From NCBI GenBank assembly GCA_964019055.1, contig OZ025218.1, positions 7,843,454 to 7,907,453 of the forward strand: DNA of 64,000 nt, in the 5' to 3' direction. Within the stretch, counting starts at the first letter, position 1. Every line of letters starts with the position of its first letter. Position numbers and translations under genes: made by a program. Source of the DNA: Anthopleura xanthogrammica. Lineage: Eukaryota; Cnidaria; Anthozoa; Actiniaria; Actiniidae. This document shows positions 35,501 through 47,040 of the stretch, in pieces. The notes beneath the pieces were generated by a model that saw only the letters and a program-made list of their open reading frames with translations, searched no databases and had not been told where the DNA came from.

Positions 35501-38500
35501 ACACGGACAGGATATGAACAAGGATATTGTAAATGTGTTGTTTCGGTCTTGGGCTGTCCACTATTAACTTCGCCTACAAAAAATAATCCGAAATAAAATG
35601 AAAAATATCCAAAACTAACAATGTTAATATTTAAGAGATTTTTTAGGGGAAAGTCTAGGAATATTTCGTTCTTTAAATTCAAATCATCCAAGCGTGGTAT
35701 AAATAGTATATCGCTCAACCAATGATTATGCTCGATTTATTTTCGCGCCTTTTTTGGAACGCGCGCGCGCACGCAGAAGCAGCGCAGCGGGAAAATTTTA
35801 ACTTGCGCATCCGAAGCAAGAACGAACTACAAGGACCAAAAAATGGCGGAATATTGGAATATTTTGGGCATTTTTAAAGCTTTAAAGCCTAAATCTTGGT
35901 AAAGACGCAAGCAGAAAAACTAGAAATGTAAGTTGTTTACGAATGAATTACCTTATTTTCGATTTTTTATTGCGAATTTGATGAATACTGTTCATAGTGT
36001 TCTACAATGTTCTACAAGTTCACGATAAGCTTAACTATTTGTGACTTTTTCATCATTGTCATACCTTGTAAAAACTGTACAAATCTCTCAAGATCTATTA
36101 TTTGAGACGTGAGTTGTTTCACAAGTTCTTCCTACAACGAAAGAAAATATCAAGCTTAAATATTTAATTCAAATAAGCTTAAATTATAAGTTAGATTAAA
36201 GATATGGTACATAACTATACATATTTATAGTAGTCTTTTAAATTTTCATTCTTATTATTCAATATTTTCATTTTGAATTAATATGAAATTCAAATGTCAA
36301 ATTATAATTTTCCAATCCCCTCTGAATTTCACCCCCCCCCCCCTCCCCTCTCTGTTTGTCACACTAGATAATGAATGCAGCCTAAGTCATTTTCTCTCCT
36401 TGGGAGGGATATATTTTTATTCTCAAGGTGAAACGCCTCCTTTCTTAAAGCAATATTAATAAAGCTTACCTTTTTCTTGGGATGCATGACTTGTCCCAGT
36501 GCTGTATCAACATTGCGTCGAACATCCTCATCACTAAAAACATTAAAATAATGTTAAAATCAGACTTCACAAGATAGTTACTATAATATGCCTTCTGCGA
36601 TTATCAATATTCTGTGAACTCAGACATTTCAATATCTTATGGCAAAATTGGTTTTTCGCTGCCGTCAATCAAAACTAATCAGTCAGTACCCTTTATATTT
36701 TTGACTGGCAGCAGTGAAAAACTAAATTCCAGTGGACAACTTGCAACTACTGAGTACGCAGAATATTGAGAATGGAAGTATATGTATGCACCATGCCTAA
36801 CACAAATATGTACAAGTAATGATATTAATCCAGATATTTTGTACAAACCTCATTTTGTCAAAACCATCAAGTGTTAACCCAGTTCTTGCCCTGTTTAATA
36901 GCAACACAAAACCAACAATCATTATGAATCTAATTTGCAAATATTACCCTGCATAGCAATAACCTCTTCAATTTAAACGTAAAGGGGGGCTTTGTGCAGG
37001 AGCCAGTCTTTCAACAAGCAAATTTTAAACATCATTAGTATAAATACAAAGGTGATTATACAAAATCGCGCGCTCTGATTGGTTTTCTATCTCGGATTAT
37101 CAGCCGATAATCACCTTTTCGGACAAAATGGCTGTCAGCGTGACCGTCGCGCTTTTAAAAAATAAAATATTTTCACTTTCAATGTTGTTTCCTTCTTTCT
37201 TTTTTGAAATAATCACCTTTTTATTTATACTAAAACAATTATTCACCTCAAGCTCAGCTTACATTTTTAAGCAATAATTTTAATGACATTTCATTTAATG
37301 TTTAATTTTTAAAATATTTTTAGATTTTTTCACAACCTACATTTTTTATTTGTTCCATGGGAAAATAAATATTTAATCAACAAAGACTGTGATTGATTTA
37401 ATAATGAAAATTTAAGGTAGCAGAAATAATAGCAGAATAAATATTTGTTTAAATTAAAGTTTACACAAAAACTTAATTAATTTTTTTTTTACTAATCTAC
37501 AGCAATTTTATTTTGAAAATAGGTTTATAGTTTATAAGGTTTATAAAGCTATGATACTTTAGATTTCTTAGTTTAAATTTATAAGTTTTTTGAATAGACC
37601 TTTAGTTAGTTTAATTTATATAATTATGCCGACTGATTTAAAAGTGCATATTAAAAAATATACCAGAACAGACTGTGAATTTTTTTTCAGTGCAGTTCAA
37701 AGTCAAAAATAGGTTTAGTGTTTTTATTATGTACCATGGCTTTTTGTTGTGCATTCTTGTCTTCTTGGTATAGCAGGTATACAGAAGGTTTAATTTAGGG
37801 CTGGAAAATAAGATTGTTTAGTTCATTGTTTTTAGTGTATTTAATATATATTTGATTTTCTTATATTGGGAGATAAAATTCATTGTATATTTACCCTACA
37901 AGCAGAGATCTATTAAAATTTTCCCCATAGTAGGGCTAAGTATTAGGAAGAAAAAGACCTCTGCAAGCAGGGGATTGTATATGTAAGTTGTTTATATTCA
38001 CTGTATTTAAATTTTTTATTTTGGTCATTCCCTAGTATAATTTTAAAGTTTTATTCTAAAAACTGGATGAAAAAATTAATATGTTTAAAATTAATCATTT
38101 AATATTGTTAAAATGTATCTAGATTTATAACCAATGAATATGGACAAATGATACAATTTAATGGCTCTCACAAATTCAAGATCCGTAAATTAATATATCC
38201 AATAAAATGAAATATAATTAACACTCCTGTAGATCTTACTTGAGCTGCTCAAGAACTATCCTTTGTTTTTCAATCAGCTTTTCAGGATCCATTTCATCTC
38301 CAAGACTGTTACTTGCTTCCTCTGCAACACATCTTTCCATTTCCTCCAACTGCTGCTTCAGCTGTCCTATCAGTCGATCCTGTTTCTGTTTCTGTTTTCC
38401 AATAGCTGCCTCTGTATCCTTGAATTAATTATTATATAAATATAATTATTTATTTATAATAATTGGGTAATCGTCAGATTTCAAGGAACAACATTTATAT

Positions 38501-41500
38501 CTTATCATATGATTATCAATGAAATACCTAATGTATATATTTGATATTTTTACATGTGAAAATAACAATATGTTATTTCCACATGTGAAAATATTGTCAC
38601 TATGGTTACACATTTCTCATAGCAGAAAAAAAGCTCGAAAAATCTTTCTTTTCTTTTTCATTGATAATTATATAATAAACAGAATATTACATGGGCGCTT
38701 GGAGGTATGGATTGTATCTTCTAGTGTTGAAAACCGCTCAATCGTTCGCTGCGCTCACTCGTGAGAGATCTTTTCAACACTCAAAGATAAAATTCATATC
38801 TCCACGTGCCCATGTAATATTCTCTATTAATTTTATTTTAATTTTCTTGTATATTTTGACACCCTGAGATTAAATAGTATATATATTAATTATTATAATC
38901 TAATGATAAGTTAATTAACCCTCTGATTGACTTAAGAATACTGTAATCAGTTATTAAATCAATGATTAATACTTAAGATGAATATTACTTACTGAGGCAT
39001 CTTTTGGAGGGGGACTGCTACACTGGCTTGAGCCCTTACTGCCACCCCTAACATCTGGGCAGCCTTGAAATGCAAAGTCCTCCAGAGCTTTAAGTAAGGG
39101 CTGAAACAGGAGACAATTTAATAGAATTTAAAAAAGAAAAATGTAATATTTAACTACACTATAAAATATGGTATCCAATTTTTCTGATTTGATGAGCAGT
39201 GATTTAGAATGTGTCTGCATGTATCTGATTGGTCAAGCAGCTAATTTAATTTTCTTGCAAATATTGAAACAATGTTTGATGTATATTATCATCCTACAAA
39301 TACAAGATGCTGGAGGATGTGTAGACAATAATTTACCCATGAAAAAATAATAAACATAAAAGTTGAACAAAATAAGAAAATATCACAATAAATTATAAAA
39401 CAATAGACAGCTTCAATATGTTGAAAGATTTTTCTTATAATTATATTAATTTTACTATTAATTTAGTTTTTATTGCTGCTTTTTCATTAGTTTCCTGTGT
39501 GGACTCTACTTACCTCTCTTCCTTCTTGGGGTGCTGCAACTACTTGTTTTAATCGAAACTGAACCTGAAATAACACGTCAAACAAAGATTGAATTTCATT
39601 TGTAAGTAGCTATAGCAAAGGCATAATTTTTTAAATACAGTGTAATAAGCATTTATTTGTACATTGCATTGCAGATGGCAATTAAGACGGTAAGTCTTGT
39701 CTTATACGATCTCTATCAACTTGTATTATTTAATTTCGTAATCTCTACAATGCAAGCTGCAGAAAAATTGCCTTCTTTCCTCTTTTACCTTCCTTTTTAC
39801 TTACTGCCAATCAAAATAGCACAATGGTGAGGAAGCTTTAAAGGAAGGGTGGGAGGTGGTACTATATTGATTTAGGAAAGCTAGGTATCAAGGGAATTAA
39901 TCCCCCTGATTAAGAACCATGTTTAAGGGCAAAAATATTAAAGAGTGGAGCCCTTGAATAAGCACTTCCTTCATTCACAACAATGTGGCACTTAATTGAG
40001 GCATCATCAGACTGAGACGGTGAATGACATTTAAAATGTACAGCTGTATATTGTGTTGTTAGCATTATTTTGCTTGTTATCATTTACAAATGATATTATT
40101 TTTAGTGAGCACCGCCCTCAAATTAGTGGCACCTCTGAACAAGCGTCACCACAGAAACACTATAGAACGTGCTACTATGGCGCTTAATTGAGTAAATATA
40201 GTTAGTAGTACATCAGATGTGATGTAGTATGTACGTAGAAACATCAAAAATGAAAAAAACCTACCTGAGCAAAATGATTTGTAAGTGAAATAAGTGAAGA
40301 GTTCAATTCTTCGTGTTCTTCTTGGAGCTCTTGTAACTTCAAGTGGTCTGGCCTAAAAATAGCATTAAAAGTCATCAATATATTTTATCAATAATTTTTA
40401 AACAATAGGTATTGTGGGCAAATTAAAAATAAAATGAAATTAAAAAAAACTTTCTCTTCCAATACATAAAAAAAGCTATCATAATCATATGCTTAGCAGA
40501 AGTAAAAAAAGTATGAAATGTTAAAACTGAAAGACTGTTTTATATCTACATTAATTATTGTAGGTTTAATAAATCATACTTCACACATTATTTTTTGTCG
40601 GAGGGAAAATTAGCATCAAAAATCACATAGAAAGTCATAAAATCTAATTCCAATCAATCAATAGAAAGATGATGGTGAAAGCATTGTTCTGTGCTTAAAA
40701 TTCTGTCGATTCTTCAACATTTTAAATATTACAGTGTATGTAAGTTAAATTCTCTTTGATCCTCTGGATTTTACTTCATCTATAATTTTCTTTCTCCAGC
40801 AATAAGATTTCTTATATATATTTTTTATTTAATATAAACTGGAATTTTTCTTACCTAAGGGTTTATAATTATATAATAAAGAAAATTAATCTTTGTGTAG
40901 TTATACAGTATATCACAATTTCTGTCTTGGGGGGAGTGGGATAGAACCCAAATATAATGACCCAAATTAGCTAAATATATATATATATATATTGTAAAGA
41001 TGTTGCTAACAAATGTATTGTTTACTCTTAATTCTGAGATAATGTGTTAAGCATGTACTAACTTTTAGTGAATGTAAAAAATGCTATATTTCAAAACAGA
41101 ATAGTAAGACAAAATTTTATCCACAATGATGAATACATAATTGATGTGTAAAAATAAGCTAGAGCACTCTACAACCCATTTTGTAGCTAGCAATAAAATA
41201 AGATTTTCAAACTGAAAATACTTCAATTATATGCACTAAAACAATGTGAATAAAATATGAATGCTTTTTTAAAGAGATTATATAAAATAACTGAAATAAT
41301 TTTGGGTTTTTTAGAAATTTCTGTGGGACACTATCCTATGTTAAAAAAGTAAATAACAAACCTTACTTAATATTAAAGAACACACCACACATCCAGAAAA
41401 TATTCACAATATATCTAACCTTAAGTTTTCACTTTGAACAGTATTGTAGAATAGATGTTAAGAGTCTATGTGTTATCAGTCTTTTGAAGTACAGTTTTAA

Positions 41501-44500
41501 AGTCTTTGTACACAACAAAAAAGGAATAGTAAACCCTCAATCCTTTGTCTTCAAGAAGGTGATGTTTTAGTGAGACTGATTTGTTATTTAAATTTGAATC
41601 CATTTATGATAGGTCATGTTGACTGAAGCAAAAATACATTAAGTCAGGCATTCTTTTAAGAGCAGTACAATGTCATGGCAACCAGCAAGGCAAACCCAAG
41701 TCTTTATAGCTTCCATGATCAAACTATAATAAATCTTGAATATAACTTGTATAAAAATTAAACTATATTAAACTATAGATATAAATAGTTGATAATTCAA
41801 ATTAAATAGTGTTTAAAAAATAATAAGACATACTGTAGTATGAATTTGTGAAATAAATAATATACATTTTATTATAAGAATTCGATTATGCAGATTTCCC
41901 CAGACAGAGTAATTAAAACATAATTATACTATATTAAAGTCATAATACGTTTTATGTGTTTATTTATTTTAATTTGTTTTCATTTTGTATTTCTATTCAC
42001 TGCTTTGCAGCAATTATTGAATTTCTGGACTCCTCAGAACTCACGATTATTGTCAGATCCAGAATATTTACAGTACAATGGAGGTTACTATTACCTGGAA
42101 AGCCAGAGCTGTTTCTCATTATATTTTACATCATTCTTGTTTTGAATTTCTTAAAACTCCAAGGAGAAGGGATTAAAGTCTAGCCACCACATACATACCC
42201 CTCCCAAGGTCCCTTGCAGAGTCAGAGATGATTAGTATAAATTTTGTACACAAAATGTCTCATGAACTCATGGATGTAGAAGTTGCAATATGTTCTAATG
42301 CAATACATACTTAGTGATACTGACCTTCTTTATTTTTATTGGTATTTAATCAAAATTAAGGAACAGTCATTAAAATTTTGTGACGGGGGCTACTATAGAC
42401 CCCTAGCCATGACATCAGAGGAGCTCAATTTGGAGGGCAAAACAAAAGAATTTTAACTCTCCTGAGAATTGAAACCTATTGTTTTGCCCTCCGAATTGAG
42501 CTGCATTCCGACGTGCTGCAAGGGGTCTATAAGGGATGAGTGAACTTTTAATCTCTCGAACCCATCCCCCTTTAGCTTAGCTTCAACTTTTACCCCTCTA
42601 CCCAATTTGGAAAAAAAGGATTGACAGAATAAATTCCCAAGGTCCCTATAGCATATATATAGTTACATACTTCTGTAATTGAAGGTCCCTAAAAGTGAAT
42701 GGGGAAAAATTCAGTTCCCAACATCCCCCCAATACTACACATGCACACTAATATAGTCAGCCAATATATGGCCGTGCCATGAGCCAATATCAATCAACAA
42801 TCAGCTGACTGCTGTGCAAAGATCAGTCTACTGTCAACCAATGACTGGCCAAAACTCTGCTGATTGTCAAACCGACACATGTTGAATTGGCTGGTCATAA
42901 AGTACATGATCTTGCACATACACATAAGATAAATTTAATAAATTATTCAAAAAGGTTAAATTATTATGTTTCTTCATTTTCACAGAAAAATCCTGAGCTC
43001 CAGGCAGAACTCGACACCAACTTGAGTTCTAGTAGCTCAGTTGGTTAGAGCATCTGACTGCAGCAACCAGAAGGTCTTGGGTTCAAGTCCTGCCTGGAGC
43101 TTGGGATTTTCCCCAAGAAAATTTAGCACTTGAAGAAACATAATTCACATCTTTAAAATTAATATTTACCAAACAAGGGAAAATACCTTACAATGTAATA
43201 CTAATAAATTATTTCCAACAATAGATATTTAGCTATTTTGTACTATTTTAGTGCAAAATAAATTTAGTACTATTTCACAGATAAATGTGAGCACTTTTCA
43301 TGAATAATCTCGAAAAGAACAACACAGCAAAATGTTTTTTGAAGTGAGTGATCTATGAGCTCAGGGGTTTATTTTGGATCTTTTAACTAAAAATTATTAG
43401 TAGACTGTTTACTTGAAGGAAGGTGAATGTTTTTAGGTGGATCCGAGAATGCTGTGATTTTAATATTTCTCTGATAAGTGGCATTTCCACTCTGCTCGCA
43501 GGGTATTTATTTTGTATAGGCACCCCCACTTTTCAAACCACCTTTAACTTGTAAGTTCATTTCATTCTGAAATCTGTCAGTAAAGTAATTTGATTTCAAA
43601 TGGTAATTTAATTCATTAACAACAAACAATAATATATTACTTTTCCTTATAAATTAACCACCAAAAGGTAAAGGTTCATTATAGGTTGATTAAATTACCC
43701 ATCAATGAAACAATTATCACAATGTAGGCGTGTTAGGGTGCAGATATAAAAATCTAATAACTAAAATTAGTAGAAATCCCACATAAAATCGGATAAAAAT
43801 AATGATTTTTGTTACGACAAAATAGTTAATTAGGTTACTCGCTTGTCATAAATTATTAATGCTAAGAGACATTTCTATATATCAAAACAGAAATAATAAC
43901 ATACGAATTAAGGGAGAATTCACCTTAAAAAAGACTATGTAGGAAAGAAAAAGGGCAGTTCTTGTCAAGAAGCTAGCTTGTTAGAGTATTCGTTTGGCTC
44001 ATATTCATAGATTCGAGAGAATTTGCATTTCATTCTAGTACATTTAAATTTGAAACATCTAAAAATCGATTGAGCAAGGAATAAAATTTCACACAAACGA
44101 GGACACGATAAAAGGCAATGTCGCAAAGAATAATAAACTGAATTTTCTTTGATAGGGAATATCATATCATAAGGGTCGTTAATCAAAATATAATAACGAA
44201 AACAAAACTGAGGTAGTCGTTTTCTCGTCGCGTTATAAACAAGAATATCTAACGACGCGGAAAAAAGTAGCGTCAATACAACAGCTGATCTGCGATGACT
44301 TTAAAAACATCGCTCTCAAATTTCCTATTCAAAATAAATCTCACTACATAGTCTTAGTTGCTTATTGTAATAGAAGGATGCTTACATTTTAGAATCATCT
44401 GAGTTTTCTTGAACATTTGGGTCCGTCGCAGCTCCCAATGGCGGCCATCTTTCTTCGAGTGGTCGAGACGGATAGATCCCAGAATCGTCAAATTCGTAGT

Positions 44501-44507
44501 CAGCCAT
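29526..44507 (-). CDS. RUNDC1: RUNDC1 orthologue (RUN domain-containing protein 1), 20 exons, 650 aa
   Basis: Exons, 5' to 3' on the minus strand: 44386-44507, 40265-40352, 39514-39564, 38993-39100, 38240-38418, 36849-36890, 36470-36533, 36065-36131, 35464-35573, 34202-34357, 33576-33643, 33269-33349, 32942-33140, 32560-32652, 31944-32066, 31603-31695, 31265-31333, 30714-30742, 30267-30361, 29526-29641. All junctions are GT-AG and in phase; the sum is 1,953 nt (651 codons with stop). Landmarks shared with vertebrate RUNDC1 are [13 protein letters not shown] near residue 68, [11 protein letters not shown], two coiled coils (about 41-100 and 120-240), [11 protein letters not shown], and a C-terminal RUN domain (about 446-640) with [20 protein letters not shown] and [10 protein letters not shown] close to the end. 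Residues about 400-440 are a Ser/Arg-rich, phosphorylation-prone linker. In vertebrates the family member is an intracellular protein reported to affect p53 activity; RUN domains usually contact small GTPases. Introns host many repeats, noted separately. Confidence 0.94.
29697..30055. repeat. (GGAT)n microsatellite, about 355 bp
   Basis: Some 88 copies of ATGG, almost uninterrupted, inside the last RUNDC1 intron. Its near edge is about 55 bp from the 3' splice site of the final exon. Frames through it (Met-Asp-Gly-Trp or Ile-His-Pro-Ser) are artefacts. Confidence 0.98.
30877..31135. repeat. 92-bp tandem repeat, about 2.8 copies
   Basis: Units start GGTACTGACTTACAGC at about 30877, 30969 and 31061, a 92-bp period; the third is truncated. 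In RUNDC1 intron 17. On the gene's strand each unit includes CTGTAAGTCAG, which resembles a 5' splice site. Confidence 0.88.
34676..35027. mobile_element. piggyBac-like MITE with TTAA direct repeats, 352 bp
   Basis: GGTGACTGACT at the left and AGTCAGTCACC at the right, flanked on both sides by TTAA (34672-34675 and 35028-35031). A TTAA duplication with short TIRs is diagnostic of the piggyBac superfamily. No transposase, so non-autonomous. It lies in the RUNDC1 intron between exons 9 and 10. Confidence 0.82.
35126..35252. mobile_element. Hairpin MITE family A, copy 4
   Basis: Left end ACAGACCCCTTTCAGCACGT, right end GTGCAAGGGGTCTA, central facing GGAGGACAAAACAATAGG and TTGTTTTGTCCTCC. The left arm has lost about 12 bp relative to copy 3. 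In a RUNDC1 intron. Confidence 0.88.
36891..38239. other. AT-rich RUNDC1 intron 5
   Basis: About 1.35 kb, very AT-rich. A stretch near 37040-37230 is loosely self-complementary (GGTGATTAT...ATAATCACCTTTT), a weak inverted repeat. No coding signal beyond the flanking exons. Confidence 0.7.
38681..38823. mobile_element. Foldback element with ATATTACATGG ends, copy 1
   Basis: Left AATATTACATGGGCGCTTGG and right CACGTGCCCATGTAATATT are imperfect inverted repeats. The interior CTCGTTCGCTGCGCTCACTCGTGAGAGAT-like segment is shared with the element at 58461-58678. In a RUNDC1 intron. Confidence 0.8.
42396..42529. mobile_element. Hairpin MITE family A, copy 5
   Basis: TAGACCCCTAGCCATGACAT at the left, GTGCTGCAAGGGGTCTA at the right, facing arms GCTCAATTTGGAGGGCAAAA and TTTTGCCCTCCGAATTGAGC. 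Flanked by TA on both sides. In RUNDC1 intron 1. Confidence 0.9.
42963..43144 (+). mobile_element. Hairpin element carrying a tRNA-like sequence
   Basis: Outer inverted arms: TTATGTTTCTTCA and TGAAGAAACATAA, then AAAATCCTGAGCTCCAGGCA facing TGCCTGGAGCTTGGGATTTT. Between them is a tRNA-like body (about 43025-43102): a 7-bp acceptor-type stem AGTTCTA/TGGAGCT, A box TAGCTCAGTTGGTTAGAGCA and B box GGTTCAAGTCC, but the anticodon arm (TCTG...CAGA) has an enlarged loop, CTGCAG at its core. The body probably derives from a tRNA (SINE head or captured gene). Not a canonical functional tRNA. Confidence 0.7.
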
Positions 44508-45781
44508 GATGTTTTTACTAACGATCAAATACTTTTGAGTTCACTTATTCCATTTTTTAACTAAAAACGCTTCGTTTTGAGGTGAAACGGAAAAATTAAA
44601 TCAAGTGAAGATCAGATCAATGAATCGTTCGATCATTCATGACGTCTAGTGAAGGTCCAGTGTGTGGGAGGAAGACTTACCGGGGAGGGCTAGGGAAATT
44701 TTGTCAACCAGCTGAGCTAGTGCCATTCCCCACTCTACTAAAAATTTTCCCTCGCGCGCGAACATAAATTAAACTCTCTGAATAAAAGTTTAACCCTCCT
44801 TTGGATGTACGAAAGATGCACAAATAACTCAGCTTCAATATTTCAATTATTCTATTTGATCAAAAACATATGCAATAGTCTACGCTTTTTGTCCAAAAAT
44901 GGCCAATTTTTGAAAAAGTGATTCTCATAAATCCGTGAAATACACTTTAGTGTATTACGCATTACTTCACTCTAATTCTTTTGTTTTCTATTGTGTTTAT
45001 CTGACTGTTACACTTTAATAAGTACACTTTGTTTCACGGGTTAGAGTGATTCTCATAAACCCGTGAAATACACTTTAGTGTTTTACGCATTACTTCACTC
45101 TAATTCTTTTGTTTTCTATTAGGGTTTTCCGATTTAGCGGCTTTTTTAAAGTTATTGCCAGATCTTAAATTTATTATTAATTAATGATAAATGATTGTAA
45201 TTTCGGTGATATAAGGTCAATTAAATATAATATTCGAAGAAAAAATATGAACGTCAATAACAAATTTAGTACATGAATCGTCCAGGGTTTGATCCGCGCA
45301 CCTTTCGACATCAAGGCAGCTTCTGACCAACTAGACCAAGCGAAGCAACACAATGAATGCTCCCGCTTGCAAAACGCAAAATCCCCGAAAGATATTTCAG
45401 TACTTTTCTTTTTGAATATATATAAAACAATTCTGGTATGTGGATTTGACTAGTACAGTTTTCGCTGTACAATATATAACTGGTCGGTGACTCAAACTTG
45501 CATGATTAAGCGAATTCAGTAAGCGAATTTGCTCTCTTCTTTTTTCTTACATCCACTGTGTATCTCATTTTTTTTCTTCCAAGACTCTCACATCACCAAA
45601 ATGCATTGTGTTTTGGAGGCAACTAGAAAGAATATTATTTCAAAATTCAAAACTTTTCGTGCATATGCAGAGTACTTCATTTACTATTATCGGTGAAAAA
45701 CCCAGTATCAGTTTAATCAGAGTTATATAGCTAATTCCACACGCACGGGAAAATGAAACGTTTGGTGTATGGACTTACTAA

Positions 45782-46231
45782 CGCCGTGTTTACACTTGGA
45801 CGTTTGCTACGGTCCTAAAAAGTCAAGGTTAATTTTCATAACCATATTTCAAAGAATAATTGTTTACACGTGCTAAAATGACCGTAGTTGTCTAATCGGG
45901 AAAAAAATTGGAGAATTCAAAAATACCGGCATGAAGTAGAGACGGCGCTGAGTTTAATTTTCATGTTCAGAGAGCGCTACCATGCATCATTGTAATGCAA
46001 ATAAAACCACTCGCTTTCCTCGAAAAGAAGTGCAAGATACGCATAAATAATCATCGCACCGTCGGTTACTGTTCTTAACCATGCCTGATAGAAGAGTAAA
46101 TCGTGGTAAACTTTCTATTATCTTGAATGGTATTTTACTAATGGTTTTGCCGACGTTTCCCCCACACTAAATGTTAACCAAGGTATGGTAACCCTTATAC
46201 CTCAGTAATTTGTCCGAGTGTAAACACGGCC
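45782..46231. mobile_element. Nested TIR element, CCGTGTTTACACT ends
   Basis: GCCGTGTTTACACTTGGAC at the left and GTCCGAGTGTAAACACGGC at the right, flanked by TAA (45779-45781 and 46232-46234). TWA-type 3-bp duplication, PIF/Harbinger-like by inference. About 450 bp, no ORF. Confidence 0.82.
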
Positions 46232-46373
46232 TAAGAAATGTCATGGCATTAACTCATGAAGCTGTTCAAATTTCTTTCTTTCTGGTTTTTGTAAATTCAG
46301 ATTGACGCATCAGCAGAAGTGTCAGTTCAGTTCATTATATTGCTTTACAGTGCATATTTTATAGCCAACGTTA

Positions 46374-47040
46374 TGCACTAGTCAGTTGTTTCCACCACCC
46401 CCCCACCCCCGCGGTATGTGGGGATTTTGTCGGGCAATACACGGAGAATTACCGTAGCTTTGAGCAAATTCCGTTCTCTACCCCCCGGGGGATTTTTTGG
46501 ATAATACCAATCACCTTCCCCGTACCCCACGGGAAATTGAAGATGGGAGCCTGGAACCTAGTTTCTGCTTTCAAGATGGCGGACAACGTGGATGACCACG
46601 AGGGCCACGAGGTAATGATATATTTGCATGTTTTTTGTTATTTAAATGTATTATTCTTCATTTTGATTGGATATTTTGTATTAGATTCTTTACTTCGAAT
46701 TGAATGCGATGTTTTTTTATTGATTTTTGCAGAATCTGCTAAGATTTTTTGTCCATTGTGCTCTCAAGTCTAATATGTTTGACAAAATTAAAGCTGATGT
46801 TCAAAGCTAATGTCTAGTTCTTTTCTGTCTCTCTCCTAATTTCTCAACTTCTGAAATGAATGAGTGATAGCAAATTAATAACCAAAAATAATCATTATTG
46901 TGACCTCTGGGGGTGGGGGATTTGCATTTTATTTCTGCCCTGGGTACTGGAGGATTTGTCTTAGATTGCCATGCCTCATTTGCTAATTCCCCCACTATGT
47001 CCCGGGGGTGGGGGGGTGGTGGAAACAACTGACTAGTGCA
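46374..47040. mobile_element. Nested TIR element, TGCACTAGTCAGTTGTTTCC ends, with exon-like insert
   Basis: Perfect 31-bp TIRs starting TGCACTAGTCAGTTGTTTCC then CACCACCCCCCC, flanked by TTA on both sides (46371-46373, 47041-47043). Inside, at 46573-46610, the sequence reads like a first coding exon: ATGGCGGACAACGTGGATGA in good start context, ending at a GTAATG donor. This may be a captured gene fragment. No transposase. Confidence 0.82.

Larger units (their letters stand above)
40353..44385. other. RUNDC1 intron 1, about 4 kb
   Basis: AT-rich sequence without further exons. It contains hairpin MITE copy 5 (42396-42529) and a tRNA-like sequence within an inverted repeat (42963-43144). ORFs seen here are short and lack coding character. 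Confidence 0.7.

Noticed and set aside
45285..45355. Minus-strand tRNA-like sequence with A- and B-box-like words and a GTC near the anticodon position
   Set aside because: The anticodon and T stems do not pair properly and no acceptor stem forms; at most a decayed tRNA-derived remnant inside a transposon.
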